From assembly GCA_029778965.1 (NCBI GenBank), contig JAKPBL010000505.1:1-5214 (forward strand): 5,214 nucleotides of DNA, given 5' to 3'. A program made the translations under genes and the position numbers. Source of the stretch: Bacteroidota bacterium. Its GTDB lineage: Bacteria > Bacteroidota > Bacteroidia > Chitinophagales > Chitinophagaceae. The notes beneath the pieces were generated by a model that was not told the DNA's origin, did no database searches, and saw nothing but the letters and a program-made list of their open reading frames with translations. Of the stretch, positions 1 to 5,214 are shown piece after piece (the first letter of the stretch is position 1; every line of letters starts with the position of its first letter).

Positions 1-827
1 AGCGCGAGCGATTTTTGCCAGTCTGCTTCCTCCTGCGGGTGAAAACTGAAATGCGCCGAGGGCCTTAGCTCGGGCGAGCCGGCAAACACCAGGCTGTAAT
101 AGTAATTGGCTTTGGCGTATTGCTGTTGCTTATAGAGCGCACCGGCGGCATATGAAAGGCTGCGGTAGTACATCCGGTCTGCCGGCATCGATGCCCTGCT
201 GTTCTCGAATGCCTGTACCGCCGCGGGATAATCGCCTGCAAAATAGTAGGCGCGAACGAGCTGGAAAATGATTCGCTGGCGGAGGAAAGGATCTTTCTGG
301 CTGCCAAGGCTGCTTTTCCACTGCGCGCTCATTTGCTGCGCCGCTTTGGTATCGACCGCTCGCCTGTTCTGGCTATAGTCCCACCAGTTTTCGATCGCAT
401 AAGACGCATACCGTTCACTTTGCTTTGCTTTTCGCAGGTAGCTGATGAATTCCTTGAAAGCCGCCCGGTTGCGCGTAGCGGCGGTTAGGGGAAGGGCTTT
501 CAGCAGGCTGTCGATATTGGTGGGAGACGAGTCGTACAACAGTTGCGCGATGAGCGAATCGGCCACGCTACCTTTCAGCCAGCCCGACCACTCGCTCACG
601 TTGGCGTCTTTGAACCGTTCATCGGCAGGTGTGTCGTACCCGATACGGTAATAGGCTTGGTCCGATAGAAAAAAAGGCGAATAGCTGCTGTCGGCAAAAG
701 CTTCGGGGGTGAAGGCGGAACTTCCGTACTCGGGCCAGTTGCCGTCGGCACAGGCCAGGCCGATTACAACGGCTGCCACCGAACTAACGCAGAGCAGCGG
801 CAATATCCTTAAAAATCGTTTTTTCAT
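1..827 (-). CDS. TPR-like exported (probable lipo)protein, 3' end off the left edge
   Basis: The frame is open from an ATG at 827-825 to the window edge (275 codons plus two bases, no stop), so this is the N-terminal part of a larger protein. Residues 1-26 look like a signal peptide: KKR at 2-4, a hydrophobic run, then Cys26 in a loose lipobox (IGLAC, with Gly rather than Leu at -3). The mature part begins with an aromatic- and acid-rich stretch (about 27-60; NWPEYG, SYSPFFLS). Residues roughly 190-255 have the helix-turn-helix spacing and small/aromatic pattern of TPR repeats (AYYFAGDYPAAVQAF, then SYAAGALYKQQQYAKANYYY). The start lies 44 nt inside the 3' end of the upstream lipoprotein gene in another frame, so translation is probably coupled. 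No catalytic motif is visible and the function is unknown. An envelope-anchored scaffold or partner of the upstream lipoprotein is inferred from the layout only. Confidence 0.8.
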   Translation of the reverse strand, partial: MKKRFLRILPLLCVSSVAAVVIGLACADGNWPEYGSSAFTPEAFADSSYSPFFLSDQAYYRIGYDTPADERFKDANVSEWSGWLKGSVADSLIAQLLYDSSPTNIDSLLKALPLTAATRNRAAFKEFISYLRKAKQSERYASYAIENWWDYSQNRRAVDTKAAQQMSAQWKSSLGSQKDPFLRQRIIFQLVRAYYFAGDYPAAVQAFENSRASMPADRMYYRSLSYAAGALYKQQQYAKANYYYSLVFAGSPELRPSAHFSFHPQEEADWQKSLA

Positions 828-1794
828 ATCGGTTGTAGTTCGCTGAATCGAGGTCATAAAACAACAGTTTGGCAAACGGGTGCTGCGGGTTGGATCGTAT
901 ACCGGCGGCAATTGCCCGCAGGCTCGCCGAAGAAACCTGCTCTATCTTCACCACATCGTTTTCCTGGAAATAATAACCGGCCCTGAAACCAGCTTTTCTT
1001 ACGTTGAAACGATGATCGCCGTCTTTTACAAACATAGCAGGATCGCTGAAACCGGCCATATTCATTTTGTTGAGCAGGTTCACCACTTTGCCGTTCCGCA
1101 ACTGAATCCCCCAACTGAAAATAGGCAGCGCCAGGTCCATCGGCAGCGGATAGGCGGGTATGGAAGCGGCATAACGCGCGGCCGTTTTCTCGTCGTAGAT
1201 CGAGTTTTCGGGTATGTCGGCAATGCGCCCCATATTGTAATACATCAGCACCCCGCGATCGACCGGCGGTATGCCCGACCGTACGGGATATTTGACCTGG
1301 TGTAAGCGGATAGTGGCCGAAAGCGGACAGCCGGCCGCTTCCCTGAAAGCCCGCAGAAAACGAAAATAGCGGTCGCGTGTTTGGAGGGTCCAGTCGCAGT
1401 CGACCTGGATCTCACGGTGATGCACACCCGCTGTTTCGCTGATCTGCCGCACTGCCGCGGCTGTTTGTGCCGCCAGCCTGGGCACCAGCGAATCGGCGGT
1501 GCCGGTAAATACGCGGTTCTTGATATAGATCACGGGTATGATATGCAGGCTGCTGTCGGGTGGCTGAATGAAGCGGACGGCTGCCAGCAGCGCCGGCTGT
1601 TTTTCCGACGGGGGCAGGTCGAGGTCGAAGTAGCGCAGGTACAGTTCTTTCACCTGGTTTTCTGCCAATACCGCGCTATCGGCTGCTGATGGTTCATAGC
1701 TTGTTTTCCAATAGTAAAAACTGACAGCCGGCGGCGGCCGTTTGCAGCCGATGGCCATCAGGCCGGCCCACAGCAACCAGGTGCGGGTAAACAT
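784..1794 (-). CDS. Uncharacterised lipoprotein with a predicted TIM-barrel-like fold (336 aa)
   Basis: This is a complete reading frame from ATG (1794-1792) to TAG (786-784). Residues 1-16 are a short hydrophobic signal peptide ending at Cys17 in a lipobox-like MAIGC. There is no acidic cluster after the Cys (KRPPP), so a surface-export tag is not evident. The mature chain shows evenly spaced hydrophobic strands that read like a (beta/alpha)8 barrel: FYYWK (26-30), ELYLRYFDLD (50-59), IIPVIYI (85-91), EIQVDCDWT (128-136), ATIRLHQVKY (160-169), GVLMYYNMG (181-189), DLALPIFSWG (220-229) and LLFYDLDSANY (310-320). Acidic residues at strand ends (D132, D134) resemble carbohydrate-active barrels, but no known active-site signature is recognised, so enzyme activity is not claimed. 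It is the first gene of a two-gene unit with the overlapping TPR-like gene. I recognise the pattern as a conserved Bacteroidota hypothetical protein, not a named family. Confidence 0.85.
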   Translation of the reverse strand: MFTRTWLLWAGLMAIGCKRPPPAVSFYYWKTSYEPSAADSAVLAENQVKELYLRYFDLDLPPSEKQPALLAAVRFIQPPDSSLHIIPVIYIKNRVFTGTADSLVPRLAAQTAAAVRQISETAGVHHREIQVDCDWTLQTRDRYFRFLRAFREAAGCPLSATIRLHQVKYPVRSGIPPVDRGVLMYYNMGRIADIPENSIYDEKTAARYAASIPAYPLPMDLALPIFSWGIQLRNGKVVNLLNKMNMAGFSDPAMFVKDGDHRFNVRKAGFRAGYYFQENDVVKIEQVSSASLRAIAAGIRSNPQHPFAKLLFYDLDSANYNRYEKTIFKDIAAALR

Positions 1795-1799
1795 GGCGG

Positions 1800-1806
1800 C
1801 AACTTA
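1800..1806 (-). promoter_or_regulatory. Weak candidate -7 element for the lipoprotein pair
   Basis: On the minus strand TAAGTTG lies 5 nt before the ATG at 1794. It is one T short of the Bacteroidota -7 consensus TAnnTTTG, and no TTG is seen at the expected -33 distance. It is listed because its placement mirrors the better element on the opposite strand. If real, the transcript would be leaderless or nearly so. Confidence is low. Confidence 0.2.
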
Positions 1807-1853
1807 CGAATATTATGGCGGTGATGACAGCGATAGAGCATGGCCGGTAAGCG

Positions 1854-1885
1854 TTGGCATCGAGCCTGAAAATGCAGTTCCTTTG
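1854..1885 (+). promoter_or_regulatory. Candidate Bacteroidota-type promoter for the Ldh-family gene
   Basis: TTCCTTTG at 1878-1885 matches the Bacteroidota -7 consensus TAnnTTTG at every fixed position but one. TTG at 1854-1856 lies 21 nt upstream, about where the -33 TTTG/TTG element is expected. The -7 element ends only 4 nt before the ATG at 1890, so the mRNA would be leaderless or have a very short leader. This argues that the upstream TTG (1854) and ATG (1872) codons are promoter DNA and not starts. The promoter is predicted by eye only. Confidence 0.4.
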
Positions 1886-1889
1886 CAGT

Positions 1890-2975
1890 ATGGAGAAAAA
1901 TTTTTCTGTCGAAGCGCTGGCTTCTTTTACCAGGGCTGTCTTTGCGGCCATCGGGTGCAGTGAGCAGGATGCCTTAACGGCGACAACGGTATTGCTGCAG
2001 GCCGATCTGCGGGGGGTGGATTCACATGGCATCGCGCGGCTGAGCGGTTATGTGCGGCTGTGGGAAGCAAAACGGGTGAATGCGCGTCCGCAGGTGAAGA
2101 TCATTCATGAAACCCCTTCGACCGCCGTGATCGATGGCGACAGCGGCCTGGGCCTGGTGGTAGCGCCACAGGCAATGCAGGTGGCGATCGACAAAGCAAC
2201 TCAGGTGGGTACCGGCTGGGTCAGCGTGCAAAACAGCAATCACTATGGTATTGCCGCCGCGCACGCCATGATGGCGTTGCCGCACGATATGATCGGTATC
2301 AGCATGACCAATGCCAGCGCCCTGGTATCGCCGACATTTTCTGTGGAGCGGCTGCTGGGAACCAATCCGATCTGCGTGGCCATTCCCGCCGGTGAAGAAC
2401 CGGCCTTTGTTGCCGATATGGCCACTACCACGGCTGCCAATGGCAAGCTGGAAATATTGCAACGGAAAAAAGAAGAAGCGCCCACAGGGTGGATACAAGA
2501 CAAAGACGGCCATGGCACCACCGACGCACATGCGCTGAAGAACGGCGGCGCGCTGTTGCCGCTGGGGGGCGACCGCGAACACGGATCGCACAAAGGCTAT
2601 GCGCTCGGCGCCATCGTAGATATCTTTTCGGCGGTGCTGAGCGGGGCGAATTACGGTCCCTGGGTGCCGCCTTTCCCCGCCTATGTGCCCATGCCTACAG
2701 ATATGCCCGGAAAGGGTATTGGTCATTTCTTTGGCGCGATGCGGATCGATGCGTTCCGTCCCGCGGCTGATTTCAGGAAGAACATGGACCAGTGGATCAG
2801 GCGGTTCCGGCAATCGAAAACGGTGCCCGGCGCGGCGGCGGTGCTTATACCCGGCGATCCTGAAAGAGAATACGAAGCCATCCGCCGGCAGGAGGGTATT
2901 CCGCTGTTGCAGGCGGTGGTCGACGACCTGCAAACCCTGGCCGAAAGATTCAGTATTCCGTTGATAAAGCCGTAA
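1890..2975 (+). CDS. Ldh-family NAD(P)H-dependent oxidoreductase (malate/L-lactate dehydrogenase-like)
   Basis: From ATG 1890 this gives 361 residues, the usual length of the Ldh_2 family, whose members reduce 2-oxo acids or cyclic imines (malate, L-lactate, sulfolactate, ureidoglycolate, delta1-piperideine-2-carboxylate). The frame stays open back to TTG 1854 and ATG 1872, but family N-termini and the TTCCTTTG promoter-like element favour 1890. Family marks seen: ADLRGVDSHGIAR (38-50), with Ser45, His46 and Arg50 matching the catalytic region; NSNHYG (115-120) with His118; GTNP (157-160); DMATTTAANGK (176-186); GGALLPLGG (219-227) followed by SHKGYALG (233-240), the cofactor-binding region; PGDPE (321-325) near the C-terminus. 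No key residue appears missing and there is no signal peptide, so it is cytoplasmic. Substrate cannot be read from the sequence. lysC follows after 27 nt on the same strand and the lipoprotein pair diverges upstream. Confidence 0.93.
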   Translation: MEKNFSVEALASFTRAVFAAIGCSEQDALTATTVLLQADLRGVDSHGIARLSGYVRLWEAKRVNARPQVKIIHETPSTAVIDGDSGLGLVVAPQAMQVAIDKATQVGTGWVSVQNSNHYGIAAAHAMMALPHDMIGISMTNASALVSPTFSVERLLGTNPICVAIPAGEEPAFVADMATTTAANGKLEILQRKKEEAPTGWIQDKDGHGTTDAHALKNGGALLPLGGDREHGSHKGYALGAIVDIFSAVLSGANYGPWVPPFPAYVPMPTDMPGKGIGHFFGAMRIDAFRPAADFRKNMDQWIRRFRQSKTVPGAAAVLIPGDPEREYEAIRRQEGIPLLQAVVDDLQTLAERFSIPLIKP

Positions 2976-2997
2976 ATTAGCCCCCGCAAAAAAAGGA
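2973..2997 (+). promoter_or_regulatory. Possible internal promoter element and ribosome binding site before lysC
   Basis: TAAATTAG (2973-2980) overlaps the stop codon of the Ldh-family gene and differs from the Bacteroidota -7 consensus TAnnTTTG at one fixed position. No convincing -33 partner is seen. An A-rich tract ending in AAAAGGA (2991-2997) sits 5 nt before the lysC ATG and is the clearest purine-rich ribosome binding site in the window. lysC may therefore be read both from the upstream gene and from its own weak promoter. Confidence 0.3.
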
Positions 2998-3002
2998 TAT
3001 TC

Positions 3003-4325
3003 ATGAAAGTGATGAAATTCGGGGGCACTTCTGTCGGAAAGCCCGAGCGCATGCACCAGGTGGCGCAATTGATCACCAAAGACAGCGAGCCGAAAATTGT
3101 GGTGCTCAGCGCGCTGAGCGGTACCACCAATACACTTGTTTCCATCGGCGACGCGCTGGCCAGATCTGACAAGGAAAAGGCCAAGGAGATCATCGGCGGC
3201 CTGGAGAAACACTATCGCGCATTTGTGCTCGAGCTGCTCCAAACCGATGCGGCCCGCGCCAAGGCCAATAAGATACTGGATGAGCATTTCGAATTTCTGA
3301 ATATCATCACGCGTATTTCCTTCAACGAGGCGCTGAACAAAGACATCCTGGCGCAGGGCGAACTGATGAGCACGAAGCTGTTTTCCGCTTATCTCGAAGA
3401 AAAAAATATCAAACATGCGCTGGTGCCCGCGCTGGAGTTCATGAGCATCGACGCGAACGACGAGCCCCAGGTACCGGCCATCAGGCAGAAGCTGATACCC
3501 GTGCTGGCCTCGCACCCGGGCATTACACTTTTCATTACGCAGGGATATATCTGCCGGAATGTACGCGGAGAGGTGGATAACCTGAAGCGCGGCGGCAGCG
3601 ACTATACGGCATCGTTAGTAGCGGCGGCGGCGCATTGCACGGTGTGTGAAATATGGACGGATATCGACGGCATGCACAACAACGACCCGCGTGTAGTGGG
3701 AAAAACGATACCTGTTGAGCAACTGAGCTTTGAAGAGGCCGCCGAACTGGCCTATTTCGGTGCGAAGATTTTGCACCCTACCTGTATATGGCCCGCACAA
3801 CTGGAAAAAGTGCCGGTAAAGCTGCTCAATACCATGCAACCGCAGGCGGCAGGCACCGTGATTACCCAGGATGCCGGTTCGGTAGGCGTAAAGGCGGTAG
3901 CCGCCAAAGACGGCATCATCGCCATCAATATCAAGAGCAGCCGCATGCTGCTGGCCTATGGTTTTTTGCGGAAGATATTCGAGGTGTTTGAGAAATACCG
4001 CACGCCCATCGATATGGTAACCACCTCGGAGGTAGCTGTTTCGTTAACCATCGACAACGACGGTTTTCTGCCCTCGATCGTAAAAGAGTTGGAACCCTTC
4101 GGCTATGTAGAAGTCGACAAAGACCAGACGATCGTTTCCATTGTAGGCAACGATATTGCGCAAACCCGCGATATACTCGCCAAGCTTTTTGACACCATGA
4201 AGCCGGTGCCGGTGCGGATGGTGAGCTATGGCGGCAGCAAGCACAATGTGTCGATGCTCATCCCATCGGGCGAGAAGGTAAAGACGCTGCAGTTGCTGAA
4301 CAAGGGGTTGTTCGGGCTGGATTGA
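3003..4325 (+). CDS. lysC: Aspartate kinase (aspartokinase), monofunctional, with C-terminal tandem ACT domains
   Basis: Catalyses ATP-dependent phosphorylation of L-aspartate to 4-phospho-L-aspartate, the first step towards lysine/diaminopimelate, threonine and methionine; cytoplasmic. The 440 residues fit a monofunctional enzyme (E. coli LysC is 449) and no homoserine dehydrogenase domain is fused. The kinase domain (about 1-290) has KFGGTSV (5-11), the QGELMS segment (118-123), RGGSDYTA (196-203), the WTDIDG segment (218-223) with DPR (228-230), and FGAKILHP (252-259). Two ACT-type regulatory segments follow: about 303-365, with GFLRKIFEVF and MVTTSEVAVSLTID (338-351), and about 375-435, with IVSIVGND and SMLIPSGE. 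The TTSEV motif resembles the lysine-binding ACT region of E. coli LysC, so lysine feedback inhibition is plausible but inferred. ATG 3003 gives a canonical N-terminus with AAAAGGA 5 nt upstream. It converges on the esterase gene. Confidence 0.97.
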   Translation: MKVMKFGGTSVGKPERMHQVAQLITKDSEPKIVVLSALSGTTNTLVSIGDALARSDKEKAKEIIGGLEKHYRAFVLELLQTDAARAKANKILDEHFEFLNIITRISFNEALNKDILAQGELMSTKLFSAYLEEKNIKHALVPALEFMSIDANDEPQVPAIRQKLIPVLASHPGITLFITQGYICRNVRGEVDNLKRGGSDYTASLVAAAAHCTVCEIWTDIDGMHNNDPRVVGKTIPVEQLSFEEAAELAYFGAKILHPTCIWPAQLEKVPVKLLNTMQPQAAGTVITQDAGSVGVKAVAAKDGIIAINIKSSRMLLAYGFLRKIFEVFEKYRTPIDMVTTSEVAVSLTIDNDGFLPSIVKELEPFGYVEVDKDQTIVSIVGNDIAQTRDILAKLFDTMKPVPVRMVSYGGSKHNVSMLIPSGEKVKTLQLLNKGLFGLD

Positions 4326-4385
4326 GGAGTAGATGTAGATGCGTTGACTGCTGGTTGGTTCACGCGATGATGGCAGGGCGGCTCA

Positions 4386-4417
4386 CGCAAAGCCCGCAAA
4401 GGAGCGAAGACGCAAAG
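4386..4417. repeat. Degenerate CGCAAAG short-repeat cluster (probable dispersed intergenic repeat)
   Basis: CGCAAAG occurs at 4386-4392, 4395-4401 and 4411-4417, with a degenerate GCGAAG copy at 4404-4409 (unit spacing about 7-9 nt). The cluster lies in the 151-nt gap between two convergent genes. Its minus-strand translation contains LCVFAPLR, a peptide pattern I recognise from spurious proteins predicted across dispersed repeats in many bacterial genomes. No coding or RNA function is evident. That this copy belongs to a family in this genome is inferred, since only one copy is in the window. Confidence 0.55.
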
Positions 4418-4476
4418 AAGAACTCTTTGGAGGCGGCTGACTGACCGGAGCAGGCAGTGTTTCCGGGTTAGCTGGG

Positions 4477-5214
4477 TTATTTTCTCTTTTGCAGTATCAG
4501 GTTCATGTTGAACATCCACTCTTTCACGTATTTCATCCATTTTACGTCGCTGGTGGGATTGGTCATGCCGAAGCCATGGCCGCCTTTTTCATAATAGTAG
4601 GCATCGTGTTTTACCTTGTTCTTATCGAGCGCTTCGGCGAAAGCCAGGCTGTTCTGCACCTTAACGGCATTGTCGTCTTTGGCATGCACCAGGAAAACCG
4701 GCGGCGTTTTTTTGGTGACCTGTGTTTCAAGCGAGAAATATTTCAGTTGGGCAGGCGACGGCTCTTTGCCGAGCAGGTTCTCCCGGCTACCCTTATGCGC
4801 TAATTCATCGCTGAAACTGATCACAGGATAAACAAGTATGGCGAAGTCGGGCCGCAGGGACGTTTTGAGCGGGTTGGCGATTTTAGCATCGTCGAAGTGC
4901 ACGGCTGCCGATCCCGCAAGGTGGCCGCCGGCACTGAAGCCCATGATGCCGATCTGCCTTGGCTCGAGTTGCCAGAGCCTGGCTTTTTCACGAACCAGTT
5001 GAATGGCGCGTTGAGCATCTTGCAGCGGGCCGATGGTTTTGTCGATCATAGTCTGGTCTGACGGAAGGCGGTATTTCAGCACGAAAGCAGTAACGCCCCA
5101 TTCCGTAAACGTTTTTGCCACCTCGGCGCCTTCGTGTTCGGAGGCCAGCACCCAATAGCCGCCCCCGGGACAGATAATCACCGCTGTTCCGTTGCTTGTA
5201 CCCGCCGCCGGCAG
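4477..5214 (-). CDS. Alpha/beta-hydrolase, acetylxylan-esterase / BD-FAE-like, 5' end off the right edge
   Basis: A serine esterase fold, probably removing acetyl or feruloyl groups from plant polysaccharides, though the substrate is inferred from family likeness only. 245 residues are visible, from the window edge to TAA at 4479-4477. The frame stays open through a GTG at 5181-5179 to the edge (first residues LPAAGTSNGTAV), so that GTG is internal and the N-terminus, with any signal peptide, is missing. Counting from the first visible codon: oxyanion-hole segment CPGGGY (15-20), YRLP (48-51), nucleophile elbow GFSAGG with Ser94, YPVISF (129-134), HAKDD with probable catalytic Asp181, and KGGHGFGM with catalytic His213. 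All three triad residues are present, so the enzyme looks intact. An in-frame second TAA lies 9 nt after the stop. It converges with lysC, 151 nt between stops. Confidence 0.92.
   Translation of the reverse strand: MPAAGTSNGTAVIICPGGGYWVLASEHEGAEVAKTFTEWGVTAFVLKYRLPSDQTMIDKTIGPLQDAQRAIQLVREKARLWQLEPRQIGIMGFSAGGHLAGSAAVHFDDAKIANPLKTSLRPDFAILVYPVISFSDELAHKGSRENLLGKEPSPAQLKYFSLETQVTKKTPPVFLVHAKDDNAVKVQNSLAFAEALDKNKVKHDAYYYEKGGHGFGMTNPTSDVKWMKYVKEWMFNMNLILQKRK

Noticed and set aside
65..321. Two minus-strand frames of 80 and 63 codons
   Set aside because: They are out of frame with the continuous reading frame that starts at 827 and runs through this region with a signal peptide and TPR-like sequence.
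880..1305. Plus-strand 141-codon frame
   Set aside because: It lies entirely antisense to the 336-aa lipoprotein gene, with no domain or start signal.
2022..3515. Long minus-strand open frame (497 codons) opposite the Ldh-family gene and lysC
   Set aside because: It crosses the junction of two well-supported plus-strand genes. Its translation is rich in His, Arg, Gln and Gly with no recognisable domain, typical of an antisense shadow in GC-rich coding DNA.
4413..4429. Hairpin CAAAGA-AGAAC-TCTTTG as a terminator between lysC and the esterase
   Set aside because: The stem is only 6 bp and mostly A-T, no T-run follows on either strand, and it overlaps the repeat cluster. A second candidate (CCGGA/TCCGG near 4445-4466) has a 5-bp stem and long loop. 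Neither is convincing.
4226..4540. Minus-strand 104-codon frame spanning the lysC end, the gap and the esterase end
   Set aside because: It overlaps two real genes, and its middle is the repeat-derived LCVFAPLR peptide. It is a spurious call.
5179..5181. GTG as the esterase start
   Set aside because: The frame remains open to the window edge with family-like sequence (TSNGTAV before IICPGGGY), so this codon is an internal Val in strand beta-1 of the hydrolase fold.

Overview
This window looks like ordinary chromosomal DNA from a fairly GC-rich member of the Bacteroidota, most likely Chitinophagaceae or a close relative. That placement is inferred from three things. The aspartate kinase and Ldh-type oxidoreductase have the sequence style of that phylum. 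The starts lack strong Shine-Dalgarno sites but have TAnnTTTG-like elements close to the start codon. A pair of conserved, uncharacterised lipoprotein genes is present. No mobile element, CRISPR array, tRNA or rRNA is visible.

Left third (minus strand): two lipoprotein-type genes read leftwards and overlap by 44 nt. The first encodes a 336-residue predicted (beta/alpha)8-barrel-like lipoprotein. The second encodes a larger TPR-like envelope protein that runs off the left edge; 275 codons are visible. They look translationally coupled and probably act together, but their function is unknown. This is the least-described part of the window.

Middle (plus strand): a 95-nt divergent gap separates that pair from a gene for an Ldh-family (malate/L-lactate/ureidoglycolate/imine reductase type) NAD(P)H oxidoreductase. 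It is followed 27 nt later by a complete monofunctional aspartate kinase (lysC), the entry step to lysine, threonine, methionine and diaminopimelate. The two may be cotranscribed, though lysC may also have its own promoter. A shared pathway is possible but not shown.

Right third: lysC converges on a minus-strand alpha/beta-hydrolase of the acetylxylan-esterase/BD-FAE type. Its N-terminus lies beyond the right edge. The 151-nt gap between the two stop codons holds a degenerate CGCAAAG repeat cluster. Its reverse-strand translation contains LCVFAPLR, a peptide signature typical of a dispersed intergenic repeat wrongly called as coding. No gap exceeds 300 bases.
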